Below are positions 1 to 5,772 of a stretch of DNA of 6,033 nucleotides, in pieces; positions within the stretch are counted from its first letter, which is position 1, and each line of letters begins with the position of its first letter. The stretch is from contig JBKQNY010000045.1 in NCBI GenBank assembly GCA_052145775.1, positions 1 through 6,033 of the forward strand. The letters are read 5' to 3'. Below the pieces are notes generated by a model. The model was not told the DNA's origin. It was given only the letters and a program-made list of their open reading frames with translations, and ran no database searches. The position numbers and the translations under genes were made by a program. Origin of the DNA: CAVYPR01 sp052145775 (lineage in GTDB: Bacteria > Actinomycetota > Acidimicrobiia > Acidimicrobiales > RAAP-2).

Positions 1-195
1 GAAGGGCTTTTCCGCGCACGCGGGTCGCTCAATTCATGCGGCTTCGTGAATGGTCCGGGTTAGGTGGCAGGTAGGCCATTTGGCACAGCACCTAGCCGCT
101 GCTCGGTGACGGACCTCGTCAACTCAGCACGAGATGCGCGGCCTAGTGATGGCGGTCGTGCCGCTAATTGGCGACTTGCTGGTAAGCGCCGGCGC
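1..195. other. Left-edge noncoding stretch downstream of the TIG gene
   Basis: This is the 3' flank of the minus-strand TIG gene. I see no convincing gene. It holds a 12-bp perfect palindrome, AGCGCCGGCGCT (185-196), touching the stop codon, and a weak hairpin around GCGG-TCGTG-CCGC further out. Neither is followed by a T-tract on the minus strand, so no confident terminator can be called. Confidence 0.5.
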
Positions 196-2607
196 TCAGA
201 ATGTGTACAGGTCGTTGCTGGTGGCCGGGGTCGTCCCGGCAGCCGTCGTCACCGAGATCCTCACCTGGGCGGCGACGTGTGCCGGGGAGGTGGCGATGAT
301 CGAGGTGGACGAACTGACGGTGTACGACTCGGCTGTCGTTGTGCCGAACTTGACGTGCTTCACTGTCGTGAACCCCGTACCGCTGATGGTCACCTTGGTG
401 CCACCGCCCACCGGGCCGCTCGTCCGAGAGAGGGAGGTGATGGTCGGGCCGGGGACGTAGGTGAACAGGTCCGCCGTCACGGCGGGGCTCTCTCCCCCGG
501 GGGTCACCACCTGGATGTTCACCGAGGTTCCCGAGGTGCCGACTGGGCTCTTCACGGTGAGCGTCCCTCCTGCGGTCACCGTGACTGTCGTCCCTGTCTT
601 TGTGCCGAAGTAGACCTTCGTGGCCCCGGTGAACCCGCTGCCGCCCACCGTCACCGTCGTGCCACCGGACGCCGGGCCGCTCGCCGGCGAGACGGAGGAC
701 ACCGCCGGCACTGGGAACACGAACTTGTAGAGATCAGCGCTGGTTGTCGGCGTCGTTCCTCCGGGCGTCGTCACCGAGATCCTGACTGTGCCTGCTGCAT
801 GCGCAGGGGACGTGGCCACGAGCTGGGTGGAGGATTTGAATGTGAACGACCTGGCTGGTGTTGTCCCGAACTTGACGTTCGTCGCTCCCGAGAACCCGGT
901 CCCTGTGATAGTCACCTGGGTGCCACCGGCCACCGGGCCGCTCATCCGAGAGAGAGAGGTGATGGTCGGCGGCGGCGCCGAGGAGCAGTGCAGAACCAGT
1001 TGAAGGTCGACCATAGGCGGTGGGACCTCGAAGGGCGCGCTGGTGGTCGTGCCGCAGCCGGTCTTGGTCGCTTGGACTTCGTAGTATCCCGGCACCGTTG
1101 TCCATCCGAACCTCCCATCAGGGAGGGTCGTGTCGGGGTTTGTCCGGTTCGCCGGCGACATGATGGGGGACCCGTTGGGCACGGGGGTGAATGGGCCCGC
1201 CATGCTTGTCGAGGCGAGGAGCTTCACCGTTGCCCCGGCCAGCGGAGCGTCCCCATGATTGCCGTCCACGACCGTCCCGCTCGGGTCGATGTAGATTGTG
1301 AAGGGTTCATCACGCGGCCTTCCAGGGCAACCCGTGACTGTGATCTGCATCACCCCATCGCCGTGCAGCGGGTTGAGAGCGGAAAACTCTCCGTGGAAGA
1401 CCTCTGTTGTGGGGGAAACGACACCACTGTGCGCGGACGCGCTCAGATGTGAGGTGATGGCCTGTGTCATGCCGGTCAACAAGTTCTTGGCGGTGATGGT
1501 GGCCGTCACTGTCGTCGCCGTACCACAGGCCAGGGTTGTGATGGGAACTGTCGCTGTCCAGAAGACCACGGGGACCGAATGGCCTCCCACCGTCGCATTG
1601 CCGAGTCCGTGCACAATCGTGCCCGGCGGTGCTGACAACGGAGGTGTGAGCGCAAAATCCATGTGCGTGGGCCCCGTCACAGGGATCGTGAAAGGTGTCG
1701 ACGTCTTAGGGGAGAACCCGCCGGGCGGGGAGATGTAGGCCACGTACGTCCCCGGTGAAAGTGTTGTCAGGCTGTAGCTCCCGTTGGTTCCGGTCATAGG
1801 TGAGGGGGGTGTGCAGATGCCCGTAACGGTGCTGCAGATTCCGACGGTGGCCCCGGACAGCGGGCGCGGTGGGAGAGAGGTGTCGGTGACGACGCCAAAA
1901 AGCGACGGCGCAGACTGAGTGTTGATCGCGACGTACGGACTGGACGGTGCCGTCGGCGTGCACGGAACTGTGATGTCGAAGGGTCTAACCGTCACCGTGC
2001 CTGTCGCCGTCACCGTCGACGGTGTCCCCGCCTTCTTTTTTAGGGTCTTCTGCGACATCGGGATGGACAGCACGGTACCTGTCGTCAGCCATGTATCTCC
2101 GTGAAGGGCAATTGTCCTCGCCGATGTGTGGACCGGCCTGCCCAGGTATGTGTAGTGCCCGATTTTAATGGTCGCCGCTGGCGAGATGCTGTTGGTCAGC
2201 GTCACCGTTGTGTTCATTGTGAACCCGATGTACTTCGCCTCAGCTGTGAGCGATGTCACCGGGATTGTCGAAACATAATTGTTCAACGCGTATTGGAACA
2301 GCACGGGCGGGATATACATATTCGCCGTCGTTGTCAGGGTATAGGGGGTTGTATTTGCCAGGGAGCCAGGCTGCGCTCCCAGAGCCTCGAAACCAATGTT
2401 CGTTGAGAATCTTCCAATCTGCGGCCCTGTGCATGTATACGTAGTGTGCACTGTCGTACCGGCCGACGCGACCTCACTGGTGGTCACTGACGCGACGATG
2501 CCCATGCCGCTCGCGACGAGCGCAACACCTGCCACTCCCCGCAAGAATTTCGTGATGCGGTGGCGGGGGCGTAATGGCTTCTTGTGGACTCCACTATGAC
2601 TGGGCAC
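196..2607 (-). CDS. Secreted multidomain protein with two carboxypeptidase-regulatory-like domains and three C-terminal IPT/TIG repeats
   Basis: Seen, numbered from the chosen GTG (803 aa): a basic n-region (HKKPLRPRHRITK), a hydrophobic segment at about 25-41 and a likely signal-peptidase cut after EVASA (residue 49). Then comes a Thr-rich domain at about 50-220 with Cys59 and Cys216, vaguely like the actinobacterial DUF6801 type (weak guess). A prealbumin-like domain lies at about 236-312 (LFGVVTDT, LSGATV, NGSYSLTTLSPGTYVAYIS), a linker domain at about 329-427 with two Cys, and a second such domain at about 440-534 (GTVVDG, PLAGATVKLL, DGRFGWTTVPGYYEVQA). Three IPT/TIG domains follow at 545-630, 631-718 and 719-803, each with SGPxxGGTxVTxxGxGF and xVxFGT. 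Known: TIG and prealbumin-like folds are structural or binding modules of extracellular proteins. Inferred: secreted adhesin or surface protein. No LPXTG motif or C-terminal anchor is visible. The frame is open up to 2835, but the signal peptide argues against that extension; GTG at 2616 or ATG at 2652 are alternative starts. Confidence 0.85.
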   Translation of the reverse strand: MPSHSGVHKKPLRPRHRITKFLRGVAGVALVASGMGIVASVTTSEVASAGTTVHTTYTCTGPQIGRFSTNIGFEALGAQPGSLANTTPYTLTTTANMYIPPVLFQYALNNYVSTIPVTSLTAEAKYIGFTMNTTVTLTNSISPAATIKIGHYTYLGRPVHTSARTIALHGDTWLTTGTVLSIPMSQKTLKKKAGTPSTVTATGTVTVRPFDITVPCTPTAPSSPYVAINTQSAPSLFGVVTDTSLPPRPLSGATVGICSTVTGICTPPSPMTGTNGSYSLTTLSPGTYVAYISPPGGFSPKTSTPFTIPVTGPTHMDFALTPPLSAPPGTIVHGLGNATVGGHSVPVVFWTATVPITTLACGTATTVTATITAKNLLTGMTQAITSHLSASAHSGVVSPTTEVFHGEFSALNPLHGDGVMQITVTGCPGRPRDEPFTIYIDPSGTVVDGNHGDAPLAGATVKLLASTSMAGPFTPVPNGSPIMSPANRTNPDTTLPDGRFGWTTVPGYYEVQATKTGCGTTTSAPFEVPPPMVDLQLVLHCSSAPPPTITSLSRMSGPVAGGTQVTITGTGFSGATNVKFGTTPARSFTFKSSTQLVATSPAHAAGTVRISVTTPGGTTPTTSADLYKFVFPVPAVSSVSPASGPASGGTTVTVGGSGFTGATKVYFGTKTGTTVTVTAGGTLTVKSPVGTSGTSVNIQVVTPGGESPAVTADLFTYVPGPTITSLSRTSGPVGGGTKVTISGTGFTTVKHVKFGTTTAESYTVSSSTSIIATSPAHVAAQVRISVTTAAGTTPATSNDLYTF
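371..447. repeat. Direct repeat within the TIG-coding region, copy 1 (encodes start of TIG domain 3)
   Basis: This 77-bp segment matches 893-969 with 9 differences in my hand alignment (about 88% identical). It encodes the opening of the third TIG domain (TITSLSRTSGPVGGGTKVTI). The offset of 522 bp equals 174 codons, the length of two TIG domains. Confidence 0.8.
893..969. repeat. Direct repeat within the TIG-coding region, copy 2 (encodes start of TIG domain 1)
   Basis: This is the partner of 371-447 and encodes the opening of TIG domain 1 (TITSLSRMSGPVAGGTQVTI). TIG domain 2, lying between the two copies, is clearly more divergent, so domains 1 and 3 are the closer relatives. Confidence 0.8.
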
Positions 2608-2705
2608 CCCACCCACCGCCTCTCTACCGAAGCACGATCCTCGCCCGCCCATCGCTTCAAGGTCCGTAACGAGGCGCCGCAACCTGTCGGAATTATCTGC
2701 CGGAC

Positions 2706-2737
2706 GCCTTTTCAAGGCAAGTGGTACAGGGACTTGC
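2706..2737 (-). other. Two overlapping hairpins in the putative TIG leader
   Basis: GCCTT-TTC-AAGGC lies at 2706-2718. GCAAGT, nine bases, then ACTTGC lies at 2717-2737. They share bases 2717-2718, so the full stems cannot both form. I could not match them to any known riboswitch class. They may be incidental, and they matter only if transcription starts upstream of about 2740. Confidence 0.35.
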
Positions 2738-2928
2738 AGGTGCGAATGGAGGATGTCGGGGCCTTCACTGAAGCCGCCGGACTGGGTGCGCACTCCGTCG
2801 TAACGCTTCCCTATTCTCAAACCTGGCCTCGGCACTACGGCGGTTGCAACTATTCGACATCCGAAACCAGCTAAGGGGGGACGGACCAGATGGGCCGATC
2901 AGCGGGGTCCGGTCACACCGTTCTGCTA

Positions 2929-2967
2929 GGTGTCGGAGGGGGAAACCAAACGGTTGTCAACTGGCGC
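2929..2967 (+). repeat. Intergenic boundary repeat, copy A (bipartite)
   Basis: GGTGTCGGAGG (2929-2939), 20 bases, then ACTGGCGC (2960-2967). Copy B at 4214-4252 has both blocks, identical and with the same 20-base gap. Copy C at 5546 has only the first block. All copies read in the plus direction and none lies inside a gene. Confidence 0.7.
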
Positions 2968-3152
2968 TTACGGCGTTGGACGGAAGAGGAGCCGGTCTAA
3001 GCTGGTAATCGGCGGCCCGAAGAGATGCCCTGACCGGTCCGAGTGGCATTCCACGACGATTGCCGAGGAGCTGACAGCTCTTTACTCGCCTCCTCTCTGG
3101 TCCGCCGCCTAAAGTCAGCTGGACTCGCTGGCGGCATTTCTCCTTGGGTCCT

Positions 3153-3190
3153 CGGACAGGCGGAACCATCATCTGATAGGAGCCTGTCCG
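3153..3190 (-). terminator. Terminator-like hairpin downstream of the SDR gene
   Basis: A perfect 9-bp inverted repeat, CGGACAGGC (3153-3161) and GCCTGTCCG (3182-3190), is separated by 20 bases and can be extended by one G-T pair. On the minus strand it begins 10 bases after the SDR stop codon (3200-3202). No T-tract follows it, so it is not a canonical intrinsic terminator. T-less hairpins have been proposed as terminators in high-GC Gram-positives. It could instead protect the mRNA 3' end. Confidence 0.55.
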
Positions 3191-3199
3191 GCAGAGTGG

Positions 3200-4006
3200 T
3201 CAGGGCGTTGAAGAATCGAATCGCGCTGCCAGAGCGGCAGCCTCCTTCGAGGCGCTCCGGAGCAGACCCGCGTGGTAGAGCCTCGGCGACACGGACCGGA
3301 CGGCGACACCAATACGCAGCCAACGGGGCAGGGTCTGCTCGAATCGGTTGCCCTCAATTGCTTCGACTACGGCAAGGGCGATGCGCTCGGCTCGAAGCGG
3401 CCGTGGGATGGAACGCTGAAACGGCACTCCTCGTGCCTCAGCAAACCTCGTAGCCACTGGGCCAGGGTTCACGAGCGAGACGCCGATGCCCAAGGCCTGG
3501 ACTTCGGCGGCGAGAGACTCGGTAAGCCCAACGACCGCGAATTTGGAGGATGAGTAGGCTGCCTCGAAGGGGGCACCCAAGCGCCCGGCGATCGAAGCAA
3601 TGTTCACGATGTGACCACGGCGACGCTCCACCATCGCGGGGAGCACCGCCAAGGTCGCGTTGACCGTGCCCAGGTAGTTCACCCGCATCAGGCGTTCGAA
3701 AAGAGCAGTGTCCTGGTCGAGCATCGCGCCATAGGCACCGATTCCGGCATTGTTCACGAGGATGTCGGGGATACCGAGTTGCTCGGTTATGTCCGTCATT
3801 GCACGTTCGACCTGGTCCATTTCCGCGACATCGGCGACAGCGAAGGCAGCTCGCGATCCCAGTGCGCTGCACGCTGCAGCTAGCTCAGGGCCCGATCTGG
3901 CTACCAGCCCGACAGCGCATCCCCGTGCATGGAGGGCGCAGGCAGTGGCGTGGCCAATACCGTGGGACGCACCCGTGATCAACGCGACAGATCCGTCTAG
4001 TTTCAC
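3200..4006 (-). CDS. Classical short-chain dehydrogenase/reductase (SDR family), probably NADP(H)-preferring
   Basis: A 268-aa cytoplasmic oxidoreductase with a Rossmann fold. Seen, numbered from the chosen start: the cofactor glycine motif TGASHGIG (11-18), D59 after the next strand (ADV), NNAG (85-88), and the full catalytic tetrad N110, S138, Y151 (YSSSK) and K155. PGPVATRF (181-188) follows the active site. Arg37 at the end of the second strand (LVARS) is the usual NADP(H) signature. The length fits the classical SDR class (about 250-270 aa). The start is GTG at 4006, because GGAGGT (4013-4018) sits six bases upstream and the fold begins straight away with VKLDGSVALITG. The open frame reaches 4105, but the extra 33 residues are Trp/Arg-rich and unlike the family. 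The substrate cannot be read from sequence. The gene stands alone, divergent from the MNT/HEPN pair, with a hairpin just behind its stop. Confidence 0.93.
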   Translation of the reverse strand: MKLDGSVALITGASHGIGHATACALHARGCAVGLVARSGPELAAACSALGSRAAFAVADVAEMDQVERAMTDITEQLGIPDILVNNAGIGAYGAMLDQDTALFERLMRVNYLGTVNATLAVLPAMVERRRGHIVNIASIAGRLGAPFEAAYSSSKFAVVGLTESLAAEVQALGIGVSLVNPGPVATRFAEARGVPFQRSIPRPLRAERIALAVVEAIEGNRFEQTLPRWLRIGVAVRSVSPRLYHAGLLRSASKEAAALAARFDSSTP

Positions 4007-4012
4007 CGCAGC

Positions 4013-4018
4013 ACCTCC
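4013..4018 (-). promoter_or_regulatory. Strong Shine-Dalgarno site of the SDR gene
   Basis: GGAGGT on the minus strand lies six bases ahead of the GTG at 4006. This site decides the start and rules against the longer reading from 4105. Confidence 0.85.
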
Positions 4019-4213
4019 GTACCTCTGACATCGAACGTGAGTGGTCCCAAGCGAAAACCCACGCCATCGAGGCCAAACGAAGCACAGGTGTGATCTCTTC
4101 GCCACCCGAGAGACCCGCGACTGGAAATTAACGCGGCTCGCCTGGCACTACGCCGAGGGCACGCTGCCCTTCGCACACTCACCCACACCGCCTCTTCTGG
4201 GCCTGTTTCCCCT

Positions 4214-4252
4214 GGTGTCGGAGGACGGACGCAACGTTTCTCCGACTGGCGC
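4214..4252 (+). repeat. Intergenic boundary repeat, copy B (bipartite)
   Basis: GGTGTCGGAGG (4214-4224), 20 bases, then ACTGGCGC (4245-4252). Both blocks and the gap match copy A at 2929-2967 exactly, while the 20-base centre agrees at only about 7 positions. Copies A and B flank the SDR gene as direct repeats 1285 bp apart. Confidence 0.7.
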
Positions 4253-4349
4253 CTCTCTTCGTGGAACCGCCTTTGAGGCGACCTCGGATGCCCGGGGGAG
4301 ACTTCGGCGACCGTTTTCTCGCCAAGCCCCAAAGGTGGTTTTGTACGTG

Positions 4350-4379
4350 TTGTTCTCTTAAACGATCCTTAGCTATACT
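4350..4379 (+). promoter_or_regulatory. Promoter of the MNT/HEPN operon, placed for leaderless translation
   Basis: The -10 is TATACT (4374-4379), five of six matches to the vegetative consensus. A weak -35, TTGTTC (4350-4355), lies 18 bp upstream. Transcription would start about 7-8 bases after the -10, at 4386-4388, which coincides with the GTG at 4388. There is no ribosome site. Leaderless genes with GTG or ATG at the first base are common in Actinobacteria. Confidence 0.6.
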
Positions 4380-4387
4380 TTTTGATC

Positions 4388-5086
4388 GTGGACCTGGCAG
4401 ATCCGACGCGCTGCGTAGCCCCATCCCTGGACACGGCAATTCTCGCAGTACTTGCCGCAGCCGGACGTCCGCTAACCGTCGGAGAGGTTGCGGAACAGGC
4501 GGCAAGGGGCTCCGAGATCGGCATCAGACGAAGCATGGCACGCCTTGTAGAACAAGGAATCGTCAAGGCGACCCTGATGGGAAGGAACCGCGTCCATGAA
4601 TTGAACACCGAGCATGTTGGCGCCCCTATAGCAAAGCTGCTGGCCGATCTATGGTTGGAGCTACTGCAAAGGATGCGCAAAGAACTGTCTGGATGGAACC
4701 CGAGACCCGCCTACGCCTGCATCTTCGGCTCTGCTGCGCGCCGGGACGGTGGTCCCCTCAGCGATATCGACGTTCTCCTGGTCCATCCGCCTTTCCCGGG
4801 CGAGAAGTGGCACAAGCGTCCACCGAGACAGAAGTTTGCCGACATCGTGAGAGACGGTATTGATTGGTTGGCGATTCCACCGCCGCAGAACGCCCGAGCC
4901 GTTCAACGATGGCAGACGCAGATCGACCGAATCCACGTCCTTGTGCACAACTGGACCGGCAACCCTCTGCAGATAGTCGACTTGTCGATCTTTGAGTGGG
5001 CCGATCGCGATAACAGGCCCGCGCTATTTGATGAGATCCGTCGTGACGCTGTGGTCCTTCTTGGCAGCACGCCCCAAGGTTCATAG
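4388..5086 (+). CDS. Winged-helix/MNT-type nucleotidyltransferase, candidate antitoxin of a MntA/HepT-like pair
   Basis: A 232-aa protein from GTG 4388. Seen: an N-terminal helix-turn-helix or winged-helix region at about 15-72 (AILAVLAAAGRPLTVGEVAE, then a recognition-helix-like stretch, ending VHELN), a linker helix at about 80-100, and a polymerase-beta-type minimal nucleotidyltransferase domain from about 108. Its motif is G114-S115, exactly ten residues, then D126-I-D128, i.e. GSx10DxD; D198 (QIVDLS) is a candidate third metal-binding carboxylate. Known: in type VII systems MntA uses this motif to adenylylate and silence the HEPN toxin HepT. Inferred: this protein modifies the product of the next gene, and its DNA-binding domain may autoregulate the pair. 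A TTG at 4382 is in frame but lies upstream of the predicted transcription start. The stop TAG is immediately followed by the next ATG, so the two genes are one operon. It could alternatively be an antibiotic-nucleotidyltransferase-like enzyme. Confidence 0.8.
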   Translation: MDLADPTRCVAPSLDTAILAVLAAAGRPLTVGEVAEQAARGSEIGIRRSMARLVEQGIVKATLMGRNRVHELNTEHVGAPIAKLLADLWLELLQRMRKELSGWNPRPAYACIFGSAARRDGGPLSDIDVLLVHPPFPGEKWHKRPPRQKFADIVRDGIDWLAIPPPQNARAVQRWQTQIDRIHVLVHNWTGNPLQIVDLSIFEWADRDNRPALFDEIRRDAVVLLGSTPQGS

Positions 5087-5500
5087 ATGCCCGGCCACTC
5101 ACGTACGGTTGCGTGTGGGAAGGCAGAAGCCCGATCACGTCTTTCTGTCGGCCAAGCATATTTGGAGGCCGCGCAGATGGTGCTGCGTGAGCACGATAGA
5201 TCTGAGCACCTTAGTGTTGCTGCGGGAAACGCCGTACTCCCAGGCATCGCAGCTAGCGACAGCATCTGCTGCGCGCGCTTGCGCCGGCTTCACCGCGGGC
5301 AAGACCACAATGGTGCGGCGGACCTCCTTGCAGAAGCTGTTCCCGATGGTCAGAAGCTTGGAGAAACTCTGCGCCGACTCTTGACCTTGAAGGACGAGGC
5401 CCACTACGGCGTGATCATGGCTTCCGCCCGCAAAGCTCGGGATGCGATGAATTGGGCGAGCAAACTGGTTGCCAGAGCCCAAGATGAGGTCGAGCGGTAA
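5087..5500 (+). CDS. Small HEPN-like helical protein, partner of the MNT nucleotidyltransferase (candidate toxin or target)
   Basis: A 137-aa, apparently all-helical soluble protein. Seen: helix around 15-33 (EARSRLSVGQAYLEAAQMVL), then GIAASDSICCARL (53-65), GQDHNGAADLL (71-81), and a last segment LKDEAHYG (101-108) followed by an amphipathic helix ARKARDAMNWASKLV. The order resembles HEPN proteins encoded next to MNT genes. Known: HepT toxins carry Rx4HxY at the last helix. By hand alignment His106 is kept, but Leu101 stands where the Arg should be and Tyr107 directly follows the His, so the canonical RNase site looks incomplete. R67-x6-H74 is another possible pair. The ATG abuts the MNT stop codon; a weak AAGG (5076-5079) lies seven bases upstream, suggesting coupled translation. 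Inferred role: toxin-like partner or non-catalytic substrate of the MNT enzyme. The HEPN assignment rests on family resemblance and context. Confidence 0.75.
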   Translation: MPGHSRTVACGKAEARSRLSVGQAYLEAAQMVLREHDRSEHLSVAAGNAVLPGIAASDSICCARLRRLHRGQDHNGAADLLAEAVPDGQKLGETLRRLLTLKDEAHYGVIMASARKARDAMNWASKLVARAQDEVER

Positions 5501-5513
5501 CAATCAACCTGTT

Positions 5514-5529
5514 GTGGGGGCGGGCCCAC
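5514..5529 (+). terminator. GC-rich hairpin just after the HEPN-like gene
   Basis: GTGGG, six bases, CCCAC. It starts 13 bases after the TAA stop. The stem is only 5 bp and no T-tract follows, so termination is tentative. Confidence 0.3.
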
Positions 5530-5545
5530 TACTACCGCGACCAGC

Positions 5546-5556
5546 GGTGTCGGAGG
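5546..5556 (+). repeat. Intergenic boundary repeat, copy C (first block only)
   Basis: GGTGTCGGAGG, identical to the first block of copies A and B. The ACTGGCGC block is absent at the expected distance. Here the GGTGTC pairs with a GACACC twelve bases after it, forming a possible local hairpin. Confidence 0.65.
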
Positions 5557-5613
5557 AGCGTTTGACACCCTGAGTACACCGGCCCTGCTCTGGGGGCAGG
5601 TGCTACTTCGAGC

Positions 5614-5631
5614 GGCCTGAAGTCCCAGGCC
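5614..5631 (+). terminator. Hairpin GGCCTG/CAGGCC, possible terminator of the MNT/HEPN operon
   Basis: A perfect 6-bp GC-rich stem with a six-base loop, 113 bases past the HEPN stop. There is no strong T-tract, only a short CCTTT a few bases later (about 5637-5641). Tentative. Confidence 0.35.
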
Positions 5632-5684
5632 AGGCACCTTTCACGGCATTCACGGCTCCCAGCCGACCGCATCCGTTGATCCAC

Positions 5685-5707
5685 CTGGTGCAACTCACGA
5701 GCACCAG
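5685..5707. other. Inverted repeat CTGGTGC/GCACCAG
   Basis: A perfect 7-bp inverted repeat with a nine-base loop. It may be part of a terminator cluster or a protein-binding site; nothing in the sequence decides which. Confidence 0.4.
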
Positions 5708-5733
5708 TGATCCTGACCTACCCCGATTTTCAC

Positions 5734-5747
5734 TCAGGTCAACCTGA
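5734..5747. promoter_or_regulatory. Near-palindrome TCAGGT-CA-ACCTGA
   Basis: Two perfect 6-bp half-sites separated by two bases, a typical dimeric operator layout. It overlaps the left arm of the following hairpin by two bases, so the two structures may be alternatives. No gene start lies nearby, so an operator role is doubtful. Confidence 0.3.
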
Positions 5748-5772
5748 CCGATCTTCGGGGAGAAGGTCGGTC
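5746..5772. terminator. Strong 11-bp hairpin, candidate bidirectional terminator
   Basis: GACCGATCTTC (5746-5756), loop GGGGA, GAAGGTCGGTC (5762-5772), with one G-T pair and no mismatches. It is the strongest stem in the window. It lies 246 bases past the HEPN stop and 122 bases past the stop of the minus-strand TIG gene. No T-tract follows on the plus strand, but TTTT lies at 5727-5730 on that strand (AAAA on the minus), so intrinsic termination is not classical in either direction. Confidence 0.45.

Larger units (their letters stand above)
2608..3199. other. Intergenic region between the TIG gene and the SDR gene
   Basis: No convincing gene lies here. The part nearest the TIG start has two small inverted repeats (2706-2718 and 2717-2737) that share bases, so they would compete if transcribed as TIG leader RNA. 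Repeat copy A is at 2929-2967. On the minus strand a TTGACA word (2955-2960) could be a -35 element for the TIG gene, but no good -10 sits 16-18 bases downstream, so I do not call a promoter. A terminator-like hairpin for the SDR gene lies at 3153-3190. Short open frames across this region have no recognisable protein features. Confidence 0.55.
4007..4387. other. Divergent intergenic region between SDR and MNT genes
   Basis: The region holds the SDR ribosome site on its left edge, repeat copy B at 4214-4252, a small hairpin CGCCT-TTG-AGGCG at 4268-4280, and the MNT promoter at 4350-4379. I found no clear promoter for the SDR gene. Open frames through the region have biased, non-protein-like composition; one minus-strand frame ends in a TGA overlapping the SDR GTG, but has no recognisable domain. 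Confidence 0.55.

Noticed and set aside
105..115. GGTGACGGACC as a possible fourth copy of the boundary repeat left of the TIG gene
   Set aside because: Only 8 of 11 positions match and the second block is missing; this is within chance for GC-rich DNA.
64..1452. 462-codon plus-strand open frame antisense to the TIG gene
   Set aside because: Its product is dominated by Arg, Gly, His and Cys with no recognisable domain, typical of a shadow frame opposite a GC-rich Thr/Gly-rich gene. The minus-strand reading has a signal peptide and clear TIG repeats.
2640..2940. Riboswitch (cyclic-di-AMP or cyclic-di-GMP type) ahead of the TIG gene
   Set aside because: Fragments such as TCCGACAG on the minus strand and GGGGGAAACC on the plus strand recall conserved cores, but the rest of the class consensus and the pairing stems are absent, and they lie on different strands.
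2954..2960. TTGACA on the minus strand as the -35 of the TIG promoter
   Set aside because: No -10-like hexamer lies at 16-18 bases, and the TIG start is about 350 bases away.
2930..3112. 60-codon plus-strand frame starting with GTG inside repeat copy A
   Set aside because: It has no ribosome site, domain or protein-like pattern, and the start lies inside a repeated noncoding motif.
4003..4332. Minus-strand frame ending in TGA that overlaps the SDR GTG, like a coupled upstream gene
   Set aside because: The product is Arg-rich without domain features and crosses repeat copy B. The SDR has its own strong ribosome site, so coupling is not needed.
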